Of a stretch of 64,000 nucleotides of DNA, positions 21,714-33,600 are shown piece after piece. A program made the translations under genes and the position numbers. Source of the DNA: Linyphia triangularis (lineage: Eukaryota > Arthropoda > Arachnida > Araneae > Linyphiidae); contig OZ021733.1 of the NCBI GenBank assembly GCA_963978545.1, positions 36,065,424 to 36,129,423 of the forward strand, in the 5' to 3' direction. Under the pieces are notes generated by a model that was not told where the DNA came from, searched no databases, and saw nothing but the letters and a program-made list of their open reading frames with translations. The stretch's first letter is position 1; the number at the start of each line of letters is the position of its first letter.

Positions 21714-23930
21714 TGTGCACTTATGTTTTTTTTTAAATACAAGATATTTGCAAGACAAATGCATGTGCAATAAAGAATCACACAAAAAATTTATAATCAC
21801 ACAACAGCATAAATAAGATTAAGTGACTTCAAAAATGTTTTCTTAAGAAAGTAAAAGTTCACATATGAAACAGGATAGAAAAAGACACACTTAAACTAAA
21901 TATTTATGAAGCAACAATTTATTTCAATTCTCATTCACTAAATCTAAAGCATTTCCAAATGAAACTTACTTTAAAAAATAAAGGCATTTTAACAGATAAG
22001 AACTAAAATGCAGAATATATAATACATAAAAAAATCTGTATAACTTTCAGACATGAGAAATGTAATTTTTTTTTTAATATCAACTTTACAATTTTGGGAA
22101 TATGAATGCAATTTTTTCTCATAGAACTTATTGAACTTTTAATAAAATAAAAAGTGATAAGCAAGTATAAAAGTATTGGAAGAAATTTGAACAACCTCTA
22201 TAAGAAATTCTTTGAATTCAACAAACCAAAAATGGGTTAGTGGAGAAATTTATCTTTGAAACTATAACTTGTATAATCTTTAGTAAAAACATATTTTACA
22301 ATAAATTGCTTAATACTTTATTAAAAAGTTTTAAATATTTATCCAGATGACTGAGTTCGAGCTCATAAGACAAAATAAAAGTCGTATGGTTTGCAGATTT
22401 AGCATCTTCACATCCATTGCATCACTCCCTAAATTCAAACACCTAAAAATTGGATATTTTGGAATTAAATTATAGTTACAAAGCTCAGGGAGTTTTATTT
22501 GGTATACAGCAATTTTCTTGGAGCTTAATGAGTTATGAAAATGGACAAGTCATGTACACAAGTGGTTATGCAATAAAAACACTGAAAACTAATTATAGAC
22601 AAAAGAGTAGGCTAAAATTCAATTTTCTACAACTTGTTAAATTATTGTCAATAGTCCCCTTTCTTTTCCTGGTAAGTTTTCTTATTAAAATTTGAGAATT
22701 ACTTGAAAATACTGTTAATATGATAGAGGATTTTGAACAATGACCTTGTGTAAGGTGCACAAATGTCAATTACTTTACATTACAAGTCTTATTGAATAGT
22801 ATGGATAGAAAAATATACTGCCCAATCTGAATAAAGAACTAGCAAGAAGTATTAATTTTTACTAATTGCCTAAACAAATTTGTCCCCCTTCCCCCTCCAA
22901 ATTTTTGATGTAATGAAATCTGAAAAAATGTTTTAGTTTGACTTCCTTTACAAAAATCGATGGCTAAGAAACTTTCTGATCAAAAAATTTAAAGTCAAAC
23001 ACATCAGCAACAATGAAATGGACTAACTGAGCAAAAGGTACTGGGTTTAATAGACAATATTGTGTAAAACTAATATAATATTTGACAGGACATTTTTTGC
23101 ATGGATAACAGAACAGAATTTTTTTAACCCTGTTTAATACAAAATTTAACTTAACAGCTTCCTGAATCTTTTGTATAAAGCTTGAAAGAAATAACACTGG
23201 GAAATGACAAACAATCAAGGCATTAAATAAAAATTATTACAGATAAAATTAGCATAGATTTCATATTATTTGTAGAGAGGGTAACTACCATTCATCATCA
23301 TATTATTTGTAGATAGGTCTTGCAATGAAGAACATTTGGAATTTAAGTATATGAAGATAAATATGTTTGCTATTAAATTTTTCAGAGTATCAATAGAAGT
23401 GGATTATAAAATATTTATTTTTTAGAAAGTCATAACACAATCTCTTTTGAAATTGATCATCACAATTTGAAAGAGTGTAAACACTTCTTGATATCTAGAA
23501 GTATCACATTTATACGACTATAAAATATTAAGATACCCTTTTTATGTAATATATATATATATATTCTTTTTAAAATACAAAAATGTGTTCATTATATATT
23601 TTCATTCCCAAAGGAGTTATTAAACAGAAATATATAATTTTTGTATAAAACTGCAAATAGTTATCAATTTAAGAGAGAGTAAGTGGAACCAAAAGATGCA
23701 AAATTAAATGTAAAAAAGAAAAAAAAAAAAAAATTTCATGTTTACTTTTTTACACAAACGAATAAACATAATAGAAAGTTCAATAAAATTTTGCCTACAG
23801 AATACATATATATATATAAAAAAAAAACATTATAAACTAGTATCATACAAAACTTTTTCAAAATAAAATACAATTATACAGCAGCATATAATTTTATAAT
23901 TAACAACAGAGCTTTAATTTTTTAGAAAAT
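21714..23930. other. Intergenic AT-rich sequence
   Basis: No gene is supported. There are short (TA)n tracts near 23,552-23,566 and 23,805-23,818 and A-runs. The short open frames (for example 22,450-22,695) have no motif or start support. Confidence 0.5.
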
Positions 23931-24117
23931 ATTAACTTGTTGCAAGTCTACAAATGTATTTCATAAGAATGAAGCAAAATGCAAACAAGTCCTAATACTT
24001 ACAAATTAAACTTTAGGATTTCATCCTTATTTTTAACTAGTAAAAATTTGAAGCTTACTTTTCCACAGTTCCTTAGAAAAAGAGCAACGCTATCTTATTT
24101 ATTCAAAAGTCAGAGGG

Positions 24118-24205
24118 TGGGGTTAATGCAACCAGTTCCCACAGAAGCACTCCAATACATAACAAATTGTTAATGCTCTATCTGCTTTCTTCTAGCAAAA
24201 CTTTA
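24118..24205 (-). pseudogene. Degenerate 3'-end copy 1
   Basis: On the minus strand it reads VKVLLEESR then, in another frame, ECFCGNWLH, which correspond to TEEK-like and ECICGKPN segments of the orphan gene and of copy 3. It is frameshifted and has internal stops. Confidence 0.5.
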
Positions 24206-24341
24206 ACATTTGAAAGTCTATACATATAGTTGATAAAAATTAAGATACAGTCTACTGTGCTTAAAAAAAATCTGTTAGATCACACTTTTAGAGAATATGG
24301 TTAAGTTGCTTTTTCACTGTACACCATAAAACTCTGATTTA

Positions 24342-24395
24342 TTAGAACTTTTCAGGATGAAGATCAATGTAGGTTTGCTCACTACAGAAGTATAT
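24342..24395 (-). pseudogene. Degenerate 3'-end copy 2
   Basis: The minus strand reads IYFCSEQTYIDLHPEKF then stop, aligning with ECICGKPNCLGIHPEIFY of the orphan gene. Two stop codons lie just upstream in the same frame, so only the tail is open. Confidence 0.6.
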
Positions 24396-24602
24396 TCATT
24401 AATCACTTATATCTCTCAGACAACTAACTTCTTGCAACAGTCAATAAATATACTTGACAAGAATGAAATAAGATGCAACAAGTACAATCTACTTACAGTC
24501 TACCTTTATAAGGATTGCATGTCGCAAGTAAGAATAGTTAACTAACTGAAGTACAGTACATTCCAAAAGGCAAGTCTTGTTTTCAAACTATGTCTTCACT
24601 AA

Positions 24603-24690
24603 TTAAAACTTTTCAGGATGAAGACCAACGTAATTGTTTTCAACAAATGCACTTTGCTTTTCCTCTGTGACCACTAAAACATTAACAAAT
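24603..24690 (-). pseudogene. Degenerate 3'-end copy 3
   Basis: An open minus-strand stretch reads VNVLVVTEEKQSAFVE then NNYVGLHPEKF and stop. The DNA TTTCAGGATGAAGACCAA parallels TTTCTGGATGAATACCAA in the orphan gene (plus-strand writing), so the relation is visible in nucleotides as well as protein. Confidence 0.65.
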
Positions 24691-24718
24691 GAATAGTTGT
24701 TAACTAAACTCGATCACA

Positions 24719-24835
24719 TCACACTTCAGGACGATTATCAATTTTTCCCCCCACAGAAGCAACTGCACTATTTGTAAATGGATCAATTATAAATAAAATG
24801 ATATTCACATGATGCTTTACAACAAGAGGTGTTTT
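24719..24835 (-). pseudogene. Degenerate 3'-end copy 4
   Basis: The minus strand reads VNIILFIIDPFTNSAVA then SVGGKIDNRPEV and stop. DPFTNSA corresponds to DPFVNAG and RPEV to HPEI in the orphan gene. The frame stays open for about 35 codons. Confidence 0.65.
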
Positions 24836-25284
24836 AATGAAAAATAACAATTTCCAAATAATAAAGCAGATAAATAAATTTGAGTTTTTCACAGTAACCT
24901 GTTTATAACCAGCGTTAAGTAAAAAACGAGATTGTAACAGGAACAGAAGTTAGACTTAAAAAATGGCTATCTTCGACAAAAAAAGAATTTGTCTACCAAT
25001 TGTTTCAGATTCAGTACACATCACCATCGGTAGTAATACCAAAACCAAGATAAGACAATTCTTTTAAGAAAGAAATAGCCTTAATATAGATACATAGAGC
25101 TTTGGTTCAATTTTAATCACTTTGAAGAATAAAGATAAGATGTATATATTGGTTGAAATTCCGATTGCAATTTTTCAGGTGTATTCAAAATATCTATATT
25201 CCTGAAGCAGCTAAGATGATACTACCAATTAAAAAAACTAGTTTTAAATAGCTTATTTGATAATGAAAATTCAATTAAGATGAA

Positions 25285-25540
25285 GACACACAGGAACGGT
25301 CCGGCACAGCGCGCCTACAAGCCCCCTTTTGATGAATGTCGAAGGGGGATATAATGCACAGAAATCTTAAGGAGTGTGGGATTTGTAAGGGGGAGGAGTA
25401 GCTGTCACAATTAAGGTGACAGTTTTTTCCAACCCCTTACAAATTCCACCCTCCTTAAGATTTCAGTGCATTTCTCCCCTTTTGACATTTATCAAAAGGG
25501 GGCTTGTATCTGCGCCATGCCCGGACCGTTCCTGTGTGTC
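25285..25540. mobile_element. Palindromic MITE with nested hairpin
   Basis: The arms are about 107 bp: GACACACAGGAACGGTCCGG at the left pairs with CCGGACCGTTCCTGTGTGTC at the right, continuing through CAAGCCCCCTTTTGAT and AATCTTAAGGAG. The loop contains its own perfect stem CTGTCAC / GTGACAG. No ORF. It sits downstream of the orphan gene, between that gene and its decayed 3'-end copies. Confidence 0.85.
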
Positions 25541-25791
25541 CCCAGCTTTACTAAAAGACATAAAAATGTAGAGTTTCTTTTCAAGCAATAGAGAATGCTT
25601 AAATCATTTGATATTTTGGAATTAAAAGAAACATCTTTCTTAATTTATATTCATGAAATGTATACCGTTTTTTCATTGTCTTCATAAAATAAAACATGCT
25701 TTAACCTAAAATCTGTAGATGACCATACTTTTTGTATTTACATGTAACAAGAAAAATTTAAAAGCATTACGTTATAGCTATGCTTCACTAT

Positions 25792-26724
25792 TTAATAAAA
25801 AATTTCTGGATGAATACCAAGGCAATTAGGTTTTCCACAGATGCATTCAAGTAACTGCTGATCATCTGTGATCAATCCTGCATTAACAAAAGGATCTACT
25901 GCATCCAAAACCAAATTGCAAAAAGCTTTTTTTCGAAAATCAGCAAGATTCGACTCGTCAGCTTTTTCTTCACCAATCGTCGCCTCACTTTGTTGATCAC
26001 AAGGTAACTTCTTCACAACCACGGGGACTTCTTCTAAAGCATACAAGAGATCCTTGAAAAACATTTTGACATACTTTCTGATCTTAGCATTTTTAATGTT
26101 TTCCAATTCTTTCAGAACAATTTTGCCATCTTTCCGTCCTTTTACAAGTTTACGAGCACAGATTAAAAAGTCTGTGTAAGGATCCACTACTTCTTTGTAT
26201 CTCAACACAAACTTCGTCAATCTCTTCTGCCTATACAAAACTTCTTTCTTTGTCTCTTTCTCATGGTATTTATCTAGCATCTTCCTTAGTACCTTTTGTT
26301 TCCACATCTTCTCCCTAATTTCTTCTTTCCTTTTTAGTTCATCTCTTTTTAAATCTTCCACTCCGTATCGTACAATTTTACTCGGTGGGAAGATCAATTT
26401 TGCCCCTGATTTATTGAATGGGGTCAATGGTATGCTCGAACCAGAACTATTCTGAAATTTATCTTTGAATATTTTTTGAGGAACTAAAATTATTTTTACA
26501 TTTCCATCTTTAAAATTGGGACATTTTTTTAAAACAGTTTCTTTAAACTTTGTCATAACAGCTGCTTTATTCTCGAACGGGCGAGGATTTGGATTCAAGA
26601 TAGATTTATCCTCTTTAACTTTAACACATCCTTTAGTGATGAATTCTTGATACAGTGCTTCAGAAAGTCTTTCTACTTTCACAAAAGGCTGGTAAACAAC
26701 GGAATTAATAGTTTCGGAAGTCAT
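25792..26724 (-). CDS. Orphan intronless gene, 310-residue basic protein
   Basis: I do not recognise the family. The first in-frame ATG is at 26,724 on the minus strand; the open frame extends four codons further upstream without another ATG. The stop is at 25,792-25,794. The protein is strongly basic and Lys-rich, with a charged, probably helical middle (residues ~110-170, KRDELKRKEEIREKMWKQK) and no signal peptide or membrane segment. Two related-looking stretches, VDPYTDFLICARK and VDPFVNAGLITDD, lie in its second half, followed by a Cys-containing tail ECICGKPNCLGIHPE. Lack of introns in an intron-rich genome could mean a retrocopy, but no poly-A tract or target duplication was identified. 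It is divergent from TSEN2, with 686 bp between start codons, so a shared promoter region is possible. Codon use is AT-biased like TSEN2. It is probably a real gene because the frame is intact over 933 bp. Confidence 0.75.
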   Translation of the reverse strand: MTSETINSVVYQPFVKVERLSEALYQEFITKGCVKVKEDKSILNPNPRPFENKAAVMTKFKETVLKKCPNFKDGNVKIILVPQKIFKDKFQNSSGSSIPLTPFNKSGAKLIFPPSKIVRYGVEDLKRDELKRKEEIREKMWKQKVLRKMLDKYHEKETKKEVLYRQKRLTKFVLRYKEVVDPYTDFLICARKLVKGRKDGKIVLKELENIKNAKIRKYVKMFFKDLLYALEEVPVVVKKLPCDQQSEATIGEEKADESNLADFRKKAFCNLVLDAVDPFVNAGLITDDQQLLECICGKPNCLGIHPEIFY

Positions 26725-27410
26725 TTTTTGTTCCACAACAATATGCTCTTTATTGCGTTAGTAAAAAGTATTCTGAGAAAACTGCATCATTACCTTAAGA
26801 GATTCTTCTATAGTACCGGTGGTTTCAAGCAAGTCTTGAAAGGTTTAGTCTTTGTCAAAAACACTCACAATGTTGTCGCATTCAGAGCAAGATATTCAGG
26901 TGAGGTCTGGGTATAAATCAACCTTTTCAGGATTTTTCTTACTACGAACGAATGCGTTATATATGGAACTAACACAGTTTCGTTTCTAAGTAGTTAAGAA
27001 CTATCGAGAATCACACTAATTTCATTCAAATTCTTCTCTTAAATTGTTCACCGGACGAACATCGAACCAGTGCAGAGTATATACAATTTAAAATCTATTG
27101 CAGTACGTTGCCATCTCGATCACAGTATTTTTTATTTGTTGTATTTCTTCGTGGCCTGGCCTCAAATTTAATCATAAAACACAGAGAAACGACATCAAAT
27201 GACCAATCATAAATCAGCTTTAAAGACTAATTCGAATTTTCACATTTAATTATCTAATCACAATGCAGATATTAATTTTCTTCAAATATAGCTGCGAACT
27301 GCTATAGCTGCTGATGTAAATTGCCTAAAGATGAATATGATGCCAGGCTACTCCTCATTTCAACTCAACACAACACTGGCGATCAAGTATTTTTGTTTGG
27401 GATATTCAGC
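26725..27410. promoter_or_regulatory. Shared upstream region between divergent genes
   Basis: The 686 bp between the orphan gene start (minus) and the TSEN2 start (plus) must hold both promoters and 5' UTRs. A TATA-like TTATATATGG occurs at about 26,955. An out-of-frame ATG at 27,331 precedes the TSEN2 ATG. No CpG cluster or clear core motif pair is evident. Confidence 0.5.
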
Positions 27411-27611
27411 ATGGAAGGTAACTTGCCTTTATTACGACCTACTGCAAAGAAAATACAAGGGTTCAAACGGGAATATCCTTTTCCAATAATTAATGATGAA
27501 AATGTGGGTGAGAACCAGCGGGATTCTTCGTGGCGATGCATGGAAGGTGACTTGCAAGAAAATTGTGTACTTGTTCATGATGAAGAAAGTATGAAATTAT
27601 TGTACAGAAAG
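27411..27611 (+). CDS. TSEN2: TSEN2 exon 1
   Basis: 67 codons from the ATG, ending in phase 0 before GTTTGT. It holds the segment FKREYPFPI and the VHDEESMKLLYRK block that in Sen2 proteins continues as G-F/Y-FGKG in the next exon. Confidence 0.88.
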
Positions 27612-30600
27612 GTTTGTAACTATCTTTTACTTTGCAGATTTTTTAAACAGTTGTTCCTACATATGCACTCAAGGGGCCTGTCTATTTTGGTCAACCTTTT
27701 TTTAGCTATATTTGATAAATGTTTTCAAATAATGCATTTTAACTTTTCTTGGGCTCATGAACCCGAGTCAGGTTAAAATGTGCTATATGGTGGCACTTGG
27801 CGTTTTTTGAACTTCTCCGCAAAACGTAAACAATGGCGAACTCCGACGCTACAGCAAACCCAAAACGGCGAAAAACACGATGTTTCCAAGTGAACTGGCA
27901 AACCCAAAACAATAGCGAAAAGTGAAAAATTGAGAATCGAACCTGCTCCATGAATTGTGGATGGTATAGGAAGGTTGAAGTCCAATGCCAAAGCCGTTAG
28001 GCTATGGTTGCGATGCAAGTTGTAGCAAAATTAAGTGTTTTCACTATTCATATCGATTACATTTATATTAAAAACGTACATCCCGGGAAGAAATTCAAAT
28101 GAATTACGTAAATATATTCAAAATCGGCGAAAATTCAAATGTAATAAAATTGCAAACGATATTTGAAGGAAAAAAAAAATTAAATGGTTAAACAAATTAA
28201 ATGTAAAGGATAATTGAAAAATAGTTTTAGCATTTAAAATTTAATTACAAATAGTTTATAAGGGGTTAAATTTCATTAAATTTTTACATCAATGACAAAT
28301 ATTTAATCCCTTCCAGAATATTTATATTTTTAATTGCTTACTAAAAACTAAGATGTGCGCGCGCTTCGCGCTCTAAAAGGAAAAATTTCAACCTATTTCA
28401 TAGGCCTTACGGCCAATTAAACCTAAAAAAAATACCCCTACCTAATTCGGGCAGTCGTTTGTGGCATTTCACCCCCAAAATCATTTTTTTTTAATTACTC
28501 GGTACTGTAAAAATGTCTAAAAACTAAGGTGTGCTCGCGCTTCGCGCTCTAAAAGGAAAAATTTCAACCTATTTCGTTGGCCTTACGGCCAATTAAACCT
28601 AAAAAAAAATACCCCTACCTAATTCGGGCAGTCGTTTGTGGCATTTCACCCCCAAAATCAATTTTTTATTAATTACTCGGTACTGTAAAAATGTCTAAAA
28701 AGTCAAGTGTGTGCGCGCTTCGCGCTCTAAAAGGAAAAATTTCAACCTATTTCGTTGGCCTTATGGCCAATTAAACCTAAAAAAAATACCCCTACCTAAT
28801 TCGGGCAGTCGTTTGTGGCATTTCACCCCCAAAATCAATTTTTTTTTAATTACTCGGTACTGTAAAAATGTCTAAAAACTAAGGTGTGCTCGCGCTTCGC
28901 GCTCTAAAAGGAAAAATTTCAACCTATTTCGTTGGCCTTACGGCCAATTAAACCTAAAAAAAATACCCCTACCTAATTCGGGCAGTCGTTTGTGGCATTT
29001 CACCCCCAAAATCAATTTTTGTTTAATTACTCGGTACTGTAAAAATGTCTAAAAACTAAGGTGTGCTCGCGCTTCGCGCTCTAAAAGGAAAAATTTCAAC
29101 CTATTTCGTTGGCCTTACGGCCAATTAAACCTAAAAAAAATACCCCTACCTAATTCGGGCAGTCGTTTGTGGCATTTCATCCTCAAAATCAATTTTTTTT
29201 TAATTACTCGGTACTGTAAAAATGTCTAAAAAGTGAGGTGTGCGCGCGCTTCGCTCTCTAAAAGGAAAAGAGTTCAACATTCCAAAAATGACATTTTTAA
29301 TCACTTTGCTGTGATAAAACAAACAAAATCCATTTTAACGCCTTATATTTTATAAACTACACTTTGCTGGCCTAACGGCCACCAAAGTATAGTCATAGCA
29401 TACCAGTTTTATTCCTAAGGTAAAAATCGCTATAAATCAAGAGTTATATTTAATGCAATATAAATACCTCAATCCTCTTTCTCTTCTCCCGGAGGGTAAA
29501 CCTTGATAACGTCATCCAAAAACGCGTTAAATAAATTTTTTACCCTCCTTGCCTGTTGCTTTTTTCACCAGATGTACTCGGCCAGGTAATATTGTAAGCC
29601 CGCCTCTATTTTACTTGCGCTTAAATCTCAAATATTTCAAAAATTCTTAAATATTTCGCGCTCAATAATTTTAAACATTTTAAAATAATCGCCATCCTTA
29701 ATAGTCTATACCTAAAAACATTGTTTCTGCATTCCCACAACTAATAATACCCACAAATACAACTCGAATTCATGACGTAACAGGAATAAAGACAATATAT
29801 TTCCAACAGGTCAGCTTCCAACAAAAAAAAAAACACTGAAATGAAGAGAGAAACATAAATCACACAGTTTACCATATTTGTAACTAAATCAATCTGCACC
29901 AGACAAAATTAAGCGTTTTTTGGCGAAAAGAGGATGTATTTGGCGTTAATCCAAAGCAGCAGTAATTCTAACCAATCACGACTCCGGAATACCGCTGACG
30001 ACAACGAAACAACAAATTTTGCCAGTTTCCTAGGATTGGCGAATTATCTTTGCCACCATGTAGCACATTTGAACCGATGGCAGTTGATTTGAAGTAAACA
30101 AGATGGAGGGTAATTCAAAATGGCTGTTAATACTAAACCACGCTGAAACATAAGTATTATGAATATAATCAATAAAATACGACATAATATGCAAATATTT
30201 AACAAAAAATACGAATAAAAAAGGTGCATGTATGTGGAGTGAGTCTTATGTTAGATTAAGTGGGTCAGTTCCTACAAGTAGTGCGATAGTAGTCCGACCC
30301 GTGGCGAGGACAGAATAAATTCCAGACCCAAGCCATATGTATGTATACATATAAAAAAATGAAGTAAAGATAAAACAATAACTTTACTCCGGAGAATAAA
30401 CAGATGAAACGGCTCGAATAAACTCTTTCATGAGTTCAGACGACGTCTTATCCTGATGGATACGACGCCACATGTACTCAGCAAGATACGAATCAAATTC
30501 ACCGTGAACTTTGTGCGTTCCTTTTAGGCCCCGTTTAACGGCACCCCACGTCCCCTCAATCGAGTTCGTGTGTGCGCCGGTGACAGGATCCTTGAAGGTT

Positions 30601-33600
30601 ACACTGTGGTTTACTGTGAAGTGTTGAAAACCCTCGTTCTCAAATACAAAATCTCAAGTGAAATTAATTTAAAAAAATATTTGGTGACTTATCGCCGTTT
30701 TATAGCAAAATGCTGCCAATTTTCTCGCCAAACTTGATTTAAAAAAAATTCCGGTTTCAACTTTCTGGTTGATTGAATGTTGGATAATCGGGTTTTTACT
30801 GTATATTGCTGTTGTGATTTGCGTATCCATTGAGGGCACTACCACCGTGATTTGTGTTGTTGTTATGGTAATTTTTTTCAAGTATTTCCCCGATGTAAAA
30901 CCTATGATTTCCAAGATTTGCATTGCTATCACTGAGAATGTTAACTTTGAAGTGATGTTAATTTGCACCCAGTTTTTTACGCTCATGTAATAACAGCTAT
31001 TGCCAAAATATCCGATGCCGTTTTGTTGGTATTGGCTTAGATTTTCGCTGATGTAATGTTACTATTATATGAGGGAGGAGGGTCTTGTGCCCTTGCTTGC
31101 CAATCTGATAACCATTGAACCTGCATACGTTCAGACTCTCCCAAAACCTCCAACAAAAGTACTCCCGCTGATAGCCTCTATCACCATTATTTACATTGAT
31201 GTGTAGAAGTCATTTTCATCACACATTACATTGATAATACAGCTGCTGTTGCCGAGATTTGCGCTAGTGTTACGGTTATTTTTGCTGCATGTTTCGTCGA
31301 TATAATAGCCACCAATTTAATTTCATTGATTGTTATGTCGCTATAATGGCTTCTATTGTGGATATTTGCGCCTTTGTGTTGGAAGCTAACACTGATGTTT
31401 ACGTTGATATGATGGTCATTTTAGCTGGCTACTATGCAGATGTAATATCTGACATTTTCATGCCGACCAAACGGTATAGTGGTTAGCGTGCTGGCTTCTA
31501 GACCGCGAGGTTGCGGGTTCGAGTCCCGTGTTGGCATGGGTGTTTGTAAATGTATGTTGGTTTGTTAAATGACGAAATGTTTCGGCGCATTATAGCCCTC
31601 GTGTTGCTGACGGCGCCAGATAATCTGAATACAACCAACTGACATTTTCATTGATATTACTGAAAGAATACTCTCATTTCCGAGATTTGCTGGTACGATG
31701 GGCGCTGTTGCAGATATTTATGTTGGAGTGATAATTGTTTTCATCAAGGTTTACGCTGATGTAATAGCAGCTATTACCGAGATTAGCGACGACATTTTAG
31801 AAAGAGTGCTCAACCATTATCAAAATCTTTTTTTCTCTGGCTAACTATATGGTTTCATCTTTTATTTCAATACCTTAACCATATTTGTGTTCATCCCTTA
31901 TCATTGACAGGGTGGCTACAGAACCTGGAATTCAGGAAAATGTCAGGGAATTTCACTCTTCTGGAAATGCCAGGGAATTATGTAAAATTACTCTTTTATT
32001 AGAGAATTTTGAAATTTTTGAGTTTCCCTTCTCGCATGCCCTGTGCGGATATCCATCTCGGCTCACTTCACGTGAAGTGGATGCTGTGATGTCCTCGCGT
32101 TGAATACAGTTTTTATTTCTTGTAGTCTGTCTAAAAAGCTCTCAATATCTAGCTACTTGGCCGATTTAGGAGAATGACGATTCCGAACTTTTTCTTCTCT
32201 TGGCAACTAAGCCAAACCATCGATATCCCGCCCACAACTGCCTGTTGATGTTCCGCCTTTTCTTTCTTTTTTTATTATCTGGGATCATTATTATGCCTAG
32301 AACAATTATTTACATATTATTTCTGTTAGTTTTCTGATGTTCCTATAGCTTAGCAGCGCAGCCTCCGTCCGGCTCCTTATTGTTAAGAAAATATCCAAAC
32401 TTCAATCTGACTGCATCCTTTTCAGCAGCTTTAGCCACAACATGGCCTACAACAGATTTTTCTGCGGCCACCAACAGCATAGAAAAATAAAATTTCACTG
32501 TATAGACTTTTTTCTTTTTTTTTTAAAGAATTGTAATTTGCTTGAAATAGCATGTGTTAACTATGTAGAACAGAGTTCTACACTACGTGCGCAAAGAAGC
32601 TTTCAGCAAGATGGTTTTCATCAAGAATAAATACAGGAATAACTTAACTGAATCTCATTTGGACAATTTATTAACACTGACTACTACAAATACTGTGACA
32701 CATCGACTCTCTCATAAAATAAGCTGAACGATTTCTACTGCCATCGTCTCAAAATTAATATCTACTAAAACAGAGTAACCTGTAAGTACAGTTTAAATAC
32801 TTTGAAGTTAGATCAAGTCCTATTGTCATGTTGGAACAAAAATTTTACTTCTTTTTTGGATATTAATTTAATAATGAAAATTATTGTTTTTTAATTATTT
32901 GGAAAAAAGAATCAAATATCAATTGTTATTTCATTAAGATAAGAAAAAAAGTCAATTTTTTCAGTTTTCAGGAATGCTATATATTGTTAAATCGATAATT
33001 AAAGATACATATATAGGTATATCCGGCCCTCAAAAAGCTCCAAAATAAGTTATACGGCCCGTCTCTAAAAGTTAGTGGCGAACGCTGCTTTACTGAAATG
33101 ATTATTTTTCTTTTTGCCTTGCGTTTTTTGTTAACAGACTATACTAGAACCCTACATTCCATAATATTTCAAATTGATTCCATCAGATTTTTTCGTTTTT
33201 ACTAACCCTTACAGTGCCGTATTACAGATGTGCAATAAATCTATAGGCATCCATAACCGAGAAAGTTTTGATTCTGTATTTGATTTTTTTTACTTTCATT
33301 TTGACATTTTATTCAACACAATTAACTGGAAGTGATATGTGTTTTTGATTTATATATTTAATATAAATCAAATAAAGAATTGAAACATCCTTCTCCAAAA
33401 ATATATCTGAATTCGTTACTGCATTAAAGTAAAGGGGCAATTTAATTATTTTTAAATATCATTGTATTTTTTTTTCTGCCAAAACAGTATGAACCCTGTG
33501 CTAGTCGTGTTTTATGAAAACGATTTTTTGCCTAATTTAATATGTACTTTTGCGGTTTAAGATAATATTTTTATTGTACAAAATTTTATTTCTATACTTC

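Larger units (their letters stand above)
23931..25190 (-). repeat. Degenerate array of copies of the orphan gene 3' end
   Basis: At least five places on the minus strand resemble the last 40 or so codons of the gene at 25,792-26,724, which end DPFVNAGLITDD..ECICGKPNCLGIHPE. Copies read DPFTNSAV..RPEV, VTEEK..VGLHPEKF and YFCSEQTYIDLHPEKF, each directly followed by a stop; others are GFGITTDG and ECFCG. Spacers are also related: 23,931-24,010 resembles 24,421-24,500, and both contain a minus-strand GTAAGT. Spacing is roughly 130-270 bp. It looks like an old local tandem duplication. Confidence 0.65.
27772..30074. mobile_element. Merlin/ISXO2-like element with satellite, TSEN2 intron 1
   Basis: Inverted ends GTTAAAATGTGCTATATGG (27,772) and CCACCATGTAGCACATTT (to 30,074) pair over 24 bases with about three mismatches. 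Between them are a tRNA-like SINE, six units of a 177-bp satellite and a minus-strand fragment of an ISXO2-type transposase (29,469-29,600). The link of the termini to that transposase is inferred from position only. No clear target duplication was found. Confidence 0.5.

Noticed and set aside
27772..27926. Small plus-strand frame starting MANSDATANPKRRK at 27,834
   Set aside because: Only 30 codons within a repeat terminus. It resembles the start of a zinc-finger or transposon protein but cannot be supported.
27739..28018. Minus-strand open frames just after TSEN2 exon 1
   Set aside because: They overlap each other in different frames, cross the terminal repeat of the intron element and have no motif.
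28341..29275. CRISPR-like array
   Set aside because: The repeats are contiguous 177-bp satellite units without unique spacers, in a eukaryotic intron.
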